A stretch of DNA of 24,751 nucleotides. Source: a virus. This document shows positions 1 to 8,408 of this stretch, piece by piece (positions within the stretch are counted from its first letter, which is position 1; each line of letters begins with the position of its first letter). A program made the translations under genes and the position numbers. Where the stretch lies: IMG/VR virus record IMGVR_UViG_3300036900_000398, positions 1 through 24,751 of that record. One strand, given 5' to 3'. The notes beneath the pieces were generated by a model, which saw nothing but the letters and a program-made list of their open reading frames with translations, searched no databases and was not told where the DNA came from.

Positions 1-3000
1 GCTTCACCGCGGATCAGGTCGTACACCGCTGAGCCATTGACTTCAGGACGCGACCAGCTCGCGACCTCGGCGGCCGTGTCGGGGTCCTGCAATGCATTCG
101 GGCCCCAGAGCCGTTTCGCGATTGCCTCGGCCTGCGCCTGCGGAAGCGGCGCGTCCATGTCGAGCAGGTTCAGGTCATTCGGCACGCTGAGCGGACGCAC
201 CACTGCCCCGGGTGCGCGGTCCGCGGCTTCAAGCTGCTGCCGCTGACGAGCGAGGATGTCCTGCGCCTGCTGCAGCTTGGCTTGCAACTCTGCCCGCTGA
301 GCGGGACGTGTTTCCGTCTCCAGCGCGCGCTGATACGTCGCGATGCTCGGCTCCAGGCGAGCGATGTTGCGCTGGAGCGCGTCGTAGGTCTCCTGCGTCG
401 GCGCCCCCGCGCGCGTGGCCGCGGACTGCGCGTAGCCCTCTTCCGTAACGCGGGCTGGCTCGCTCGCAGGCACGATGTCCCACTTCGGCAGCATCGACCG
501 ATCCAACCCCGAGTACTGCGACAGGAGGTTGTCCTCCTCCATACGCATCGCCTGGCGAGCCTGCTGCGCGCTGGGGAAGACCTTGCCTCCCTGCGCCTCG
601 TCGATGCTGCCGTCGCGCTTGAAGAAGCGTGCGCGCCAGCCTGTTTGCGCGGGATTGACGATGCCGCCGGCGATGCGCGGGTCGTCGGTCGTGTAGAAAC
701 CTGGCCCGTACAGCGCGTTCTCGTCCGCGCGCCCCAGGTCCGCGCGCTCGAAGTCGCCGGCGGTGCCCGAGTAGACACGCGTCATGTTGTCCTTGATCGA
801 CGTGGCGACCTGGCGCAGCTTGTCAACGTCGAGCGCGCCCGACTCATCGGTCAGGAAACGGCCGATGGGCCCCTGGCTGAGCTCGCGCATGATGTCGTCG
901 ACACTCGAGCGCGCCCAGCGGCCGATCGCGCTGGTGGCCACCGTCGTGGCCTGGCGCGCATTCTGGATTTGACCACCTGCCCAGCGAAATGGGGGAAGCT
1001 GCTGCGTTGGGCCGAACGCGGCACGATCGGCGGCCCTCGAGGCCGCACCGGCCGCCCCGCCGGCGAAGCGCTCCTCCATGCCCGTCGGGATCAAGAAGTT
1101 GGCGGCCTGGCCAATGATGTCGGCCACCGGCGTCGGGCCCAGGAACGGCAGTGTCCAGGTCTGCTCGGCCGGCACGACGTTGCTCGACTTCAGAAAGGCT
1201 GACAGTGGTCCGGAGATGTCGGGGGCTTGCGCGCCCGGCGGCATCGGTGCGGCGCTGGCGGCCTCGGTGAGGCCAGACGGCAACTGGCGGCCGGTGAGCT
1301 CCTGCGCCAGGTTGAGGCCAGCGCCGATCGGGTTCTGTTCGCTCGCCTGGCGCTGCGCCTCGGTGTTCGCCGCCTCGAGGCCCGCGCCGAGACGGCCAAG
1401 GTTGTCGGGCAGGCCCAGCACACTGTCGCGGATCTCACTCGGCGTCGAACCCGTCAGGCTGCGGCTGACGAAGTCGGCGGCCGGCCCAGCCACGGAGCCC
1501 ACCGCCTGGCCGACGGGTGACTCGAGCGCCGGCCTGGCGTAGTTGTTGAGCGCGTCAAAGCCCGGCCGCGCTGTCTGTACGCCCTGGTCAAACGAGCTGC
1601 TCAACTGCTGGCGCGCCGCGTCCAGGTTGGCCTGCATCTGCTGACGCCACTGCTCGTTGGCCTTGGCCTGGTCGTCGAGCTGCTTCTGCAGCGCCTGCAT
1701 GCTGGCGTTCAACTGGTCGTTGGCCTGCTGCAGCGCGGTCTTGCCCTGGTTGACCAGCTCACCCGCCTGGTTGGCCACGTCGGTACTGGTCCTGGTCGCT
1801 GCGTCCAGCGCACTCTGGCCAGCGCTGGTGACGGCATTGCCTGCAGTGCTCAACGTCTGATTGACCGTGCCGCCCAGGTTGTTGGCGATGCTCGAGACGA
1901 TGCCCAGGTACTCGGGCTCCGCCGCGGTGAAGTAGCCGCCACTCTTCAGACCGTGGATGAACGTCGGCAGGTCGGACGCGTTGACGGCGCCCTTGTAGCG
2001 ATTCTTGATCAGGTCGATCCAGGCATTTACCGAGTCGAGCGGCGTCTTGTACTGGGCGAAGTCCGCATTGGTGGCCACGCCGCCGTACTCGCCTTCGTGC
2101 GTGGCCATCGACGCCGAGCCGGCGTTGCCGCTGCCTTTGACCCCGAAGAGCTCGTTACCCCCGGCCTTGCCGTAGTTCGACTCGCTGGCCATCATCGCCA
2201 CGATCCAGCTCGGATCGAGACCGAGCTGCTTGGCCGCGTACGCGGCGTACGGCGCCGCGGAGCGCGCGAAGGCCTGCGGCGAGCTCGAGTCGATCGGGCC
2301 CAGGTCCGTCGAGCTAGTGGCCGGAGCTGTGGCCGCAATGGCCGGGTTTGCCGTTCCGGCCAGCGCGCCTGATGGTTGCTTGGCGCCGGTCTCGTACGGC
2401 CGCGGGTCGATGAGCTGGTTGAGCGGGTCGCCGTTGCTGGCGTTTTTGCGTACCTCGTAGTGCAGGTGCGGGCTGCCCTCGGTGCCACTCTCGCCCATCT
2501 GCGCGATCGGCGTGCCGCGTTGCACCTGGTCGCCGATCTTCACGTTGGCGCTCTTGAGGTGCATGTACGCGTGCGTCAGCCCGTCAGCGTCCTGAACGTA
2601 GACGATCAGCCCGCCGGCACCGCCTGGATCGCGGAACACGTTGGTGACCGTGCCCGGTGTGAACGCGTCCACCTCGGTGCCGATGCCGCCGCCGTTGCTG
2701 GGCACCAGGTCGACGCCGCGGTGCGGCGTGCCCGTACGGTAGTCGCCCGTGTAGGTCGCGCCGAAGTCGAACTGCGTCTTCCAGTTCTTGCCCAGGTCGG
2801 GGCCGGCGCTCGCCGACGGGGTGACGCCCACGTCGGTCGGAGTGGCCGGCTCCTCGGCGTGCGGTAACGCAGTCGTCCCGGTGCCCTGCTGCTGCTGGGG
2901 CTGGGGCTGGGTGACGGACCTGAACCAGTCATCGAACTGCTTCAGCGCACCGCTCGGATCGGGGATCTGCGACGGCGACAACTGAGGGGAGCTCGTACCT

Positions 3001-3287
3001 GTCAGTTCAGGGGCAGGCGCTGCCGCCGGCGCAGGCTGAGACTGTACCGGCTGCGGCTCGGGGACCAGCCGCTGGTTGATCTTGGCCTGCTGCTGCGCGA
3101 ACCAGGTGTCAAAGTCGTTTAGTGCCTGCTGGCCCTGGTCAGTGACCTGCTGACCGGCCGAGGCCGCGGCCTGCACCGCGGGTTGAGCCGCGGCCGCGAT
3201 CTGTCGCTTCTGCTGCTCGAACCAGCTGTCGAAGTCGTTCAGCGCCGCCTGGCCGGCATCGTCCTGGAGCAGGAAGCCGCCAGGCAT
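1..3287 (-). CDS. Giant multi-domain virion protein: M23 endopeptidase, glucosaminidase and ADP-ribosyltransferase-like domain (C-terminus cut by window edge)
   Basis: The reading frame is open from an ATG at 3287 (TAAATG, directly after the upstream stop) to base 1, giving at least 1095 residues. Three copies of an A-L-x-x-F-D-x-W-F motif lie near residues 15-23, 55-63 and 114-122, followed by a Pro/Gln linker. An M23/LytM domain (about 165-290) has the zinc motifs HRGVD (His189, Asp193) and HLH (His274, His276). A FlgJ-type glucosaminidase domain (about 345-460) has the WIVAMMASES helix with candidate catalytic Glu369 and an NELFGVKG motif. A Gln/Ala coiled-coil stretch follows. Near residues 837-875, a VYSGT strand and an LYGPGFYTTDDP motif look like the ADP-ribosyltransferase fold of phage polyvalent proteins. 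It follows the portal and a proline-rich gene, so it is probably an injected or tail-associated protein that cuts peptidoglycan during entry. The peptidase and glucosaminidase calls are firm; the ART call is a fold-level guess. Confidence 0.88.
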   Translation of the reverse strand, partial: MPGGFLLQDDAGQAALNDFDSWFEQQKRQIAAAAQPAVQAAASAGQQVTDQGQQALNDFDTWFAQQQAKINQRLVPEPQPVQSQPAPAAAPAPELTGTSSPQLSPSQIPDPSGALKQFDDWFRSVTQPQPQQQQGTGTTALPHAEEPATPTDVGVTPSASAGPDLGKNWKTQFDFGATYTGDYRTGTPHRGVDLVPSNGGGIGTEVDAFTPGTVTNVFRDPGGAGGLIVYVQDADGLTHAYMHLKSANVKIGDQVQRGTPIAQMGESGTEGSPHLHYEVRKNASNGDPLNQLIDPRPYETGAKQPSGALAGTANPAIAATAPATSSTDLGPIDSSSPQAFARSAAPYAAYAAKQLGLDPSWIVAMMASESNYGKAGGNELFGVKGSGNAGSASMATHEGEYGGVATNADFAQYKTPLDSVNAWIDLIKNRYKGAVNASDLPTFIHGLKSGGYFTAAEPEYLGIVSSIANNLGGTVNQTLSTAGNAVTSAGQSALDAATRTSTDVANQAGELVNQGKTALQQANDQLNASMQALQKQLDDQAKANEQWRQQMQANLDAARQQLSSSFDQGVQTARPGFDALNNYARPALESPVGQAVGSVAGPAADFVSRSLTGSTPSEIRDSVLGLPDNLGRLGAGLEAANTEAQRQASEQNPIGAGLNLAQELTGRQLPSGLTEAASAAPMPPGAQAPDISGPLSAFLKSSNVVPAEQTWTLPFLGPTPVADIIGQAANFLIPTGMEERFAGGAAGAASRAADRAAFGPTQQLPPFRWAGGQIQNARQATTVATSAIGRWARSSVDDIMRELSQGPIGRFLTDESGALDVDKLRQVATSIKDNMTRVYSGTAGDFERADLGRADENALYGPGFYTTDDPRIAGGIVNPAQTGWRARFFKRDGSIDEAQGGKVFPSAQQARQAMRMEEDNLLSQYSGLDRSMLPKWDIVPASEPARVTEEGYAQSAATRAGAPTQETYDALQRNIARLEPSIATYQRALETETRPAQRAELQAKLQQAQDILARQRQQLEAADRAPGAVVRPLSVPNDLNLLDMDAPLPQAQAEAIAKRLWGPNALQDPDTAAEVASWSRPEVNGSAVYDLIRGE

Positions 3288-3830
3288 TTAGAAGGGCGTC
3301 CCTGGCGGCATCGGCGGTGGCACGGGTGGTGCGTTCTGTTGCTGCAGCATGGCCTGCTGAATCGCCGCCTGCACCAGAGCCGGGGGCACCGCCTGGGTTT
3401 GCGGCACGAGAGGCGGTGGCGGCACTGGTACAGGGGCCGGCGGCGCCGCTGCCAATGGAGGCACGGGTGGCGGCGCCGCAGCCAGGTTGATGGGCGCAAT
3501 CGCTGGCGGAGGGCCGGCCGGCAATGACGGCGGCATGGCCTGGAGGCCGTTCTGCTCGAGGCGATCGGGATGCACCAGACCGATCGCCTCGGCGACGCGC
3601 ATGAACTGCTGCGGGTCGCGCTGCGCCTCGTTGCCGAGCCACTCGCGGTCGCCGTCCAGGACCTTCTGACGGTAGAGCGTGCGCAACAGCTCGTCGCTGA
3701 CGTGGGTAATGTCCGGCTCGCGCTTATCTGCGGCGCCGCTAAACAGTTGGTTGCCGATGACCTCAGCGTCGCGGTTGACCTCTTCGGTGATCTGATCCCG
3801 CAGCAGCGAGACCTCGTTCTGGCTGGGCAT
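3288..3830 (-). CDS. Portal-adjacent protein with helical N-terminus and Pro/Ala-rich C-terminus, function unknown
   Basis: This 180-residue protein starts at ATG 3830, one base after the portal stop, and ends immediately before the start of the giant virion protein, so all three are almost certainly translated from one message. Residues 1-95 are charged and mostly helical. From about residue 98 it becomes a low-complexity tail of Pro, Ala and Val (runs such as APPPVPPLAAAPPAP) with a short Gln-rich helix near 155-168. I recognise no family. Its position between the portal and a virion lysin suggests a minor structural or connector-associated protein. Disordered Pro/Ala tails also occur at the C-terminus of the neighbouring portal, so the two may share a packing or assembly environment. 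Confidence 0.8.
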   Translation of the reverse strand: MPSQNEVSLLRDQITEEVNRDAEVIGNQLFSGAADKREPDITHVSDELLRTLYRQKVLDGDREWLGNEAQRDPQQFMRVAEAIGLVHPDRLEQNGLQAMPPSLPAGPPPAIAPINLAAAPPPVPPLAAAPPAPVPVPPPPLVPQTQAVPPALVQAAIQQAMLQQQNAPPVPPPMPPGTPF

Positions 3831-3831
3831 G

Positions 3832-5805
3832 TCAGTAGCGGATGCTCTGCTGACCCGGCGGCAGTCCACCCGGTCCTATGCCGCCACCACCTGCGGCCGC
3901 GGCGCCGGCCATGACCTGGGGCCCTGGCGGTGGCTGAACGCCCGCACCGTTCGGGGCCGCTGCCAGAGCACCCATGTCCGGCACAGCCGGCGACCCCTCG
4001 AACACGCCCGGAGCGGGCGCGCCTTGCGGCACCGCCTGTGTCTGATCGGCCAGCACCCCATTCGCTGCCAGATCGGATGCCTGCTGCGCGAGCTGCAGGA
4101 TGTCGCCGCGGCCAGCGAACATGAACACCTGACTGTCGAGCCACTTCTGGTACTGCGGCGTCTGACGGATGCGGTCGCGCTCTTTCGAGCGGCGGATCTC
4201 GTCCGGGTTATCCCCCAGGTACTCGATCGCCTCGTCGGCGCCCCACGTGCCCGCAGCCAGGCGCTCGTGCGCGTAGCGCGCGCGCATCATGTCGTCGGTC
4301 GGGAGCTGCTGCTGCACCTCCCAGCGGATGCGCACGGGCCGATCGAAGTCCTTCGGGCCCAGGCCGATGTAGCCACCTGATCCGATCTCGGCTTCACTAT
4401 CGCCCGCCGAGTATCCGACGTAGATCTTCTCTTTGACCTTGTAGCGCGCCAGGTCCCAGAGTTTCTCGGTCTGGCCCTTGAGCAGCGTCTCGAGGCCGCG
4501 GCTCACCGGCGCGACGCGCGTCCGCGAGTAGCTCAGCACCTGGCTGATGGCAAAGCCGGCGCCCTCCATGCCGCCCAGCGTGGTCACCTTCGGGCTCTCA
4601 AGCTGAGCGATCGCGCCATCGATCAGACTCATGTGCTTTTCGAGCGTCGCCGCGTCGGGGTATTCGATGCGCGCAAGCTGGCGACCGGGCCCGTTATTGA
4701 TGATCTCGCCGGGGAGGGGCCCAGGATCGCGCTCACGCGGCTTGCCGTCGTTGCCGATGACGGGCGCTGCGCTCGAGTCGCCGAAGCTCTGGAGTGGACT
4801 CAGCAGGTCACGCGCAACGTATTGGGCGTGCATTGCGCGAAGGTACTGGCGGTACTTCACCAGCCAGAGCTTGGTCTGGCTGATGCCCCAGCCCACCTTG
4901 CGGTTGCGCCAGTAGCTCATCCACAAGCCTGGGCCGAAGTCATACGGCACGCCGAACGGGTAGCCGTGCTCGAACTGCTTGACGATCGCGCTGGTCGGGT
5001 TGCCGTTGTAGTTGGTGCCGGCCACGGTCCACGTGCACCACTTCTCGTCCCAGTGCTCGTGCATCGTCACGCTGTACGGCAGCACGCGCGGGTTGTTCTC
5101 AGCCTGGGGACGGCCGAGCGCCTCGGGCACGATGTTGCCGACCGCGTCCAGGTCGAGGCGGTAGCGGCGCAGCGTCGAGCGCAGCGGGCGCTCGGTGATC
5201 TCGAGCACCTCGCACAGACGCCCGCCGCTGAACACGGGATAGACGCAGCGCGGGTCGACATACATCCACGAAAACGGCGGCCCTGCGGCCTTCTTCGCCT
5301 CCTCGGTCGCGCGGTCGTAGCTGGTGTATGTCTCGGTCTCGTCGCCTGGTCCAGGCTCCTCGAGGCCGTAGCGCAGGTCCCACGCGTCGCGCGTGAACAG
5401 CAGCTTGCTCCAGGCGCCGCCGTCGTTCAGCGCGGCGTCGGTGCACTGTGCCATGGTGTCCTGGCCTGGCTCGCGCGTGCCGCACTCCCAGAGCGTCTCC
5501 TCGGTCCAGTGCTCGCGCAGGCTGGCGTTGGTCTGCGCCGTGTCACCCTCGCCCGCTTTGAGCGTGAGCTTCGGGCGCTCCATGGTCATAATCGCCGTCT
5601 GCTGGAAGGCTTCCTCGGTGACGTCCGGGTCACGCGGGTCGACGTTGACCAGCGTGTAGCGCTGGTCCGCGCCGGCCATTGCCGGCACGCGCATCTCGCG
5701 CTGCTTGCGCGCGTCGTCGAGCTGGCGATCGTCGTCGAGGTACAGGTCGCCGAGCTCACTGGCGAGCGCGCGCAGATACTCCGCGCTCGGCGGCTTGTCA
5801 GCCAT
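3832..5805 (-). CDS. Phage portal protein
   Basis: This 657-residue protein forms the dodecameric ring through which DNA enters and leaves the capsid in tailed phages. The assignment rests on overall architecture. There is an acidic helical N-terminus, then a mixed core with W-rich segments (SWMYVDPRCVYPVF near 180; FGPGLWMSYWRNRKVGWG near 290). A long helical part follows (MSLIDGAIAQLESPK; VLSYSRTRVAPVSRGLETLL), then a disordered Gly/Pro/Ala C-terminus after about residue 585. The VDPR...YP motif and the stem-like helices are typical of portals in this size range. It lies downstream of the terminase genes and directly before virion genes. The start has GAGGT about 8 bases upstream and overlaps the end of the preceding 58-residue gene. 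No single residue proves the family, but size, order and composition all agree. Confidence 0.85.
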   Translation of the reverse strand: MADKPPSAEYLRALASELGDLYLDDDRQLDDARKQREMRVPAMAGADQRYTLVNVDPRDPDVTEEAFQQTAIMTMERPKLTLKAGEGDTAQTNASLREHWTEETLWECGTREPGQDTMAQCTDAALNDGGAWSKLLFTRDAWDLRYGLEEPGPGDETETYTSYDRATEEAKKAAGPPFSWMYVDPRCVYPVFSGGRLCEVLEITERPLRSTLRRYRLDLDAVGNIVPEALGRPQAENNPRVLPYSVTMHEHWDEKWCTWTVAGTNYNGNPTSAIVKQFEHGYPFGVPYDFGPGLWMSYWRNRKVGWGISQTKLWLVKYRQYLRAMHAQYVARDLLSPLQSFGDSSAAPVIGNDGKPRERDPGPLPGEIINNGPGRQLARIEYPDAATLEKHMSLIDGAIAQLESPKVTTLGGMEGAGFAISQVLSYSRTRVAPVSRGLETLLKGQTEKLWDLARYKVKEKIYVGYSAGDSEAEIGSGGYIGLGPKDFDRPVRIRWEVQQQLPTDDMMRARYAHERLAAGTWGADEAIEYLGDNPDEIRRSKERDRIRQTPQYQKWLDSQVFMFAGRGDILQLAQQASDLAANGVLADQTQAVPQGAPAPGVFEGSPAVPDMGALAAAPNGAGVQPPPGPQVMAGAAAAGGGGIGPGGLPPGQQSIRY

Positions 5806-5974
5806 TGGCGACGACCTCGCGCGCCGCGGCGATCCACGCGGTCTTGAGCGCGTCGGTCATGTCGTCCCATTGCGGCAGGACCTCGCCGCTGATCAGCGAC
5901 ACCCAGCCCGTATTCGTGCAGTACGCCTCGTAGCAGATCCGCCCCAGGCGCTCGTCCTCAGCTTGCATCGTCAT
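5798..5974 (-). CDS. Small conserved-type phage protein (58 aa), function unknown
   Basis: The ORF runs from ATG 5974 (an ATG at 5968 is also possible) to TGA 5798. It overlaps the preceding primase-like gene by ATGA and the portal start by 8 bases, which strongly supports translation. The product has an N-terminal ERLGRICYEAYC helix, a central GWVSLISGEVLPQWDDM segment and a C-terminal helix with AWIAAAREV. The pattern of a W after a loop, then a short acidic stretch and an AW.AAA helix recurs in small phage proteins of unknown role. I can give no function beyond its fixed place directly before the portal gene. Confidence 0.72.
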   Translation of the reverse strand: MTMQAEDERLGRICYEAYCTNTGWVSLISGEVLPQWDDMTDALKTAWIAAAREVVANG

Positions 5975-6657
5975 CCGCGTACATACCTCGCCCAGACGTC
6001 GTACAGGCCGCGCTGATTCGATTGAATCGTTGCCGGCGCCTCGGTCAGCCTGTGGCCGGTGACGGAAAAGAAGCGACGAGTTGTCATCTCCACCCAGTCA
6101 CGGCGTCGACGACCCTCGGGCAGCGTGCCGCGCACGAAGATGCGATACCCGTCACCGCTCGGCGAGTGCTCGGTGTACGAATCAACCGTGCGCACGATGC
6201 GGTCGGCGTCGAGGCGGTGTTCGCTAATGTGGTCCAGGTCGATGCCGACCAGGCCAAAGCGATAGTTGAGCGCGAAGCTGACACCGTCGTACGGGCGCTG
6301 CCCCTGCTTCGGCACCAGGCGGTCCTGGTACGCGCGCCAGCAGTCCTCGAAGTCCGACCAGGTTGCGATGTCCGCCGGATCCGCCACCTCGCCAGTGAAC
6401 GGGTCATACGGTGGTTTGGACCATCGGTTGTCCGCATACTCGTACGCCCAGTTGGCCCAGGCGTGGTGGCGGCGCAGCTCGAGCGGAATGCTGAGCGGGT
6501 CGACACGGAGCGGCCCATTCGGCGGCGGACCTTTCTGCGGCGCGCGCGCCTTCGGGGTCTGGTACTGCTCAAGCCAGCGCGGCGTGATCACGGCTCGCGC
6601 GTGAGTGTAGCGCGCACAGGTCATGGACTCCATTACCTGTTTAGGAATGGACTCCAT
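5971..6657 (-). CDS. Stand-alone AEP/PrimPol-like protein (NrS-1-type catalytic domain)
   Basis: This is an archaeo-eukaryotic-type primase/polymerase domain without a helicase. With the start at ATG 6657 it is 228 residues. The WANWAYEY...WSKPPYDPFTGE stretch (about 68-90) matches the N-terminal strand region of NrS-1-like prim-pols. Motif I is GLVGIDLDH (Asp140, Asp142), motif II is HSPSGDGYRIF (about 164-174), and motif III is VEMTTRRFFSVTGH (about 189-202). All three metal- and nucleotide-binding motifs are therefore present. No downstream HBD or helicase is attached. In-frame ATGs at 6633 and 6624 are alternative starts, the last with GGAG only 3 bases upstream. It overlaps the next gene by ATGA. 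The location between terminase and portal is odd for a replication gene, and the genome also carries a separate primase-helicase at 10495-12561. Confidence 0.78.
   Translation of the reverse strand: MESIPKQVMESMTCARYTHARAVITPRWLEQYQTPKARAPQKGPPPNGPLRVDPLSIPLELRRHHAWANWAYEYADNRWSKPPYDPFTGEVADPADIATWSDFEDCWRAYQDRLVPKQGQRPYDGVSFALNYRFGLVGIDLDHISEHRLDADRIVRTVDSYTEHSPSGDGYRIFVRGTLPEGRRRRDWVEMTTRRFFSVTGHRLTEAPATIQSNQRGLYDVWARYVRG
6623..6657. repeat. Pair of identical 11-bp palindromes at the 5' end of the PrimPol-like gene
   Basis: ATGGACTCCAT occurs at 6623-6633 and 6647-6657. Each copy is a perfect dyad (ATGGA-n-TCCAT), and the following 6 bases match at 5 positions. Centres are 24 bp apart, a little over two helical turns. 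The palindromes coincide with the candidate start codons of the PrimPol-like gene, so they could be operator half-sites, RNA structure at the ribosome binding region, or simply a duplicated start region (the protein repeats QVMES). Confidence 0.5.
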
Positions 6658-6680
6658 GACCTGGGGTAGGCGGTGCAGTG

Positions 6681-6923
6681 CTACGTTGCCGGCTGCACCG
6701 CAGCCGGCGCTGCCAGGCGAGGCCGCGGCCGCGGAATCGGGACCGGCGAGCTGCCGAGCTTGGTGTTCGTGTTGCGCGTCACCTGACTCAGCCACCGACT
6801 AAGCGTCGCGATATCGGGCGGTGCATCTGTACGCACCACAATGCTGAGGCTCGTGTACCAACCATCACTGCCCTCGCGGCTCTGAAACCCTACGAGCTGG
6901 CCTGATCCTGTCGAGTCAATCAT
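6681..6923 (-). CDS. Hypothetical small protein (80 aa)
   Basis: It starts at ATG 6923 with GAGAGGA 7 bases upstream and shares TGATG with the end of the preceding gene. It ends at TAG 6681, 23 bases before the PrimPol-like start. The N-terminal part reads as alternating strands (GQLVGFQSRE, WYTSLSIVVRTD), followed by a helix (ATLSRWLSQV) and a Pro/Arg/Ala-rich tail (PVPIPRPRPRLAAPAAV). I recognise no family. A GTG further upstream (6944) would add seven residues, but the Shine-Dalgarno favours 6923. Confidence 0.68.
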   Translation of the reverse strand: MIDSTGSGQLVGFQSREGSDGWYTSLSIVVRTDAPPDIATLSRWLSQVTRNTNTKLGSSPVPIPRPRPRLAAPAAVQPAT

Positions 6924-7216
6924 CACACTGTCCTCTCTTGCCACTCATGAATCCATGGATCGGGGACCACTTCACGCGCCATCACCCAGCAGAGCAGCAC
7001 CCCATCGTGATCGAAGGCTGTCACCTCAAGACCTTGAGCCAGCCCCCAGCGAATGAACGCTTCGTTGGCGTTTCGGAGTCGCTGAGCAGATGTCAGCGGA
7101 TACACCTCGAGCTTCTCCACCATCTGCCGATCACTCGGCCGACGTCGGCACGTGCCGAAGGCTTCCAGATAGTCCCCCCAAAACTCGGATGGGTTATGCA
7201 ACCGCGGTCGACCCAT
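6923..7216 (-). CDS. Hypothetical protein (97 aa)
   Basis: ATG 7216 is followed by a frame that ends in the TGATG overlap with the next gene. The product is basic at the N-terminus (MGRPRLHNPSEFWGDYL), has a helical middle (RQMVEKLEVYPLTSAQRLRN) and then strands (LEVTAFDHDGVLLCWVMAREVV). The start has AAGG about 8 bases upstream. No family is recognised. The 62 bases upstream (7217-7278) hold only a weak GACCC/GGGTC inverted repeat and no clear promoter, so this gene is probably read through from the HTH gene. Confidence 0.7.
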   Translation of the reverse strand: MGRPRLHNPSEFWGDYLEAFGTCRRRPSDRQMVEKLEVYPLTSAQRLRNANEAFIRWGLAQGLEVTAFDHDGVLLCWVMAREVVPDPWIHEWQERTV

Positions 7217-7278
7217 AGCCCGACCTTACGCCTGGACGCGGCAGACCCAGGCGTTTTGGGTCAGGAATGCTGAGAAAT

Positions 7279-8400
7279 TCAGTGCTTTACCCGCGCGACG
7301 CTGATCACCTCGTAGTCGCCGTCGTCCTCTAGATGGACAGCATTCGCGGCCTGCTGGAAGTCCTTGGCGTGCACGATGGTGGTCTCGGTCACCGTCCTGG
7401 TGTAGGTGACCAGCCACTCAGTCAACCCGGAAACTACCCCATTGGTGGGTGCGGCCTCAACGTGTCCGTTCGATGATGGCGCCGTGCTTTGACTCATAAC
7501 GTCCTCCCGGGACTCGAGCTCACGGTTGCGCTCCTCAACGAAGAGGCGCGCGCTCTCAGTGATCGCGGCGTAGTTCGGCCGGTACGGCCGCGGCGGCCGA
7601 GGCGGCGGTGACGACCAGCGCTGCTGCCGGCGCTGGACCTGGTCTGCGTTCTGAAGATGTGTGCGCAGCGGCACGCCCGCCTCGCGCAGGATGTTGTAGA
7701 GCGTCGTCGTCACGATGCTCGTCACGTTGCAGATGTCGTTGACGAACATGCCGTCACGGTAGGCGGTGATCACCTCCTGGACCTCAGACTCGGTCAGGAT
7801 CGTCGGCGGCGGGTCGCCCGCATTGGCGCCACCTTTGTGAAAGTGCTTCATGCCCACATGCTCCTGCCGTTCAGACGCCGGCGGCCCATCGAGCGCGGTC
7901 CGCTCCGGCTCGGGCTCCGCGGCTGGCTGCTCGTCAGTGTCCGCGGTCTCGACGACGATCGTCAGCCCTGGCGGGAGTGTCAGCGGCATATTTCGTTCGC
8001 TGAGCTTGAACAGCTCCTGGTGCACCGTTTCGAACTGCTGCTCCGGCGTTTTGCCGTCGAGCTGCTGGTGGATTTCGACATCCAGAATCGCATCATGAAT
8101 CACCCCGTTCGGCCTGGTTTCCAAGTTCAAATACCCCAGCGTTCCGCCTTCTTGCTGCGCGTGGTTGTCAAGGACGCCGCCCCTTCTTGCGGCACGTTTC
8201 AACGCGCGTCTCCCCTTCACGGCTTGCCTTTCTGCTTGAAGTGCCGGCTTGACGAAGTCGAAATAGCACCGCGCGCACTGATCGTGGCCGGCGTGCGCGG
8301 TGCCCATGCACCCCGGCCCCTGGTACTGACACCTCCGATGTGACGTTGAGGGCATCTGTTTATCGTTCCGCGGGGCGATCACCAGCGGATCACCACGCAT
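7279..8400 (-). CDS. Zinc-finger-like and helix-turn-helix protein (373 aa), role unknown
   Basis: It begins 8 bases after the TerL stop; an ATG at 8355 is an alternative start. The N-terminal C-x6-C-x10-C-x2-C pattern (Cys24, 31, 42, 45, with several His between) looks like a metal site followed by a basic helix. The middle is acidic and Pro-rich (about 150-180). A resolvase/Hin-type HTH follows at about 202-248 (LTESEVQEVITAYRDG, then VTSIVTTTLYNILREAGV). After a Pro/Arg linker comes a C-terminal mixed domain (WLVTYTRTVTETTIVHAKDF) resembling a small alpha/beta fold. DNA binding is likely from the HTH. Sitting just after TerL, it could regulate late genes or recognise packaging DNA. I cannot place it in a named family. 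Confidence 0.75.
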   Translation of the reverse strand: MRGDPLVIAPRNDKQMPSTSHRRCQYQGPGCMGTAHAGHDQCARCYFDFVKPALQAERQAVKGRRALKRAARRGGVLDNHAQQEGGTLGYLNLETRPNGVIHDAILDVEIHQQLDGKTPEQQFETVHQELFKLSERNMPLTLPPGLTIVVETADTDEQPAAEPEPERTALDGPPASERQEHVGMKHFHKGGANAGDPPPTILTESEVQEVITAYRDGMFVNDICNVTSIVTTTLYNILREAGVPLRTHLQNADQVQRRQQRWSSPPPRPPRPYRPNYAAITESARLFVEERNRELESREDVMSQSTAPSSNGHVEAAPTNGVVSGLTEWLVTYTRTVTETTIVHAKDFQQAANAVHLEDDGDYEVISVARVKH

Positions 8401-8408
8401 TCACCAGA

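Noticed and set aside
282-1202. Long plus-strand ORF (306 codons)
   Set aside because: It lies antisense to the continuous frame of the virion protein; its translation is Arg/Val/Leu-rich as expected from a high-GC shadow frame, with no domain.
4633-5847. Long plus-strand ORF (404 codons)
   Set aside because: Antisense shadow of the portal gene; composition is typical of a complementary frame and no motif is seen.
7247-7265. Short GACCC/GGGTC inverted repeat as a terminator
   Set aside because: Only a 5-bp stem with no T-run and coupled genes on both sides; too weak to annotate.
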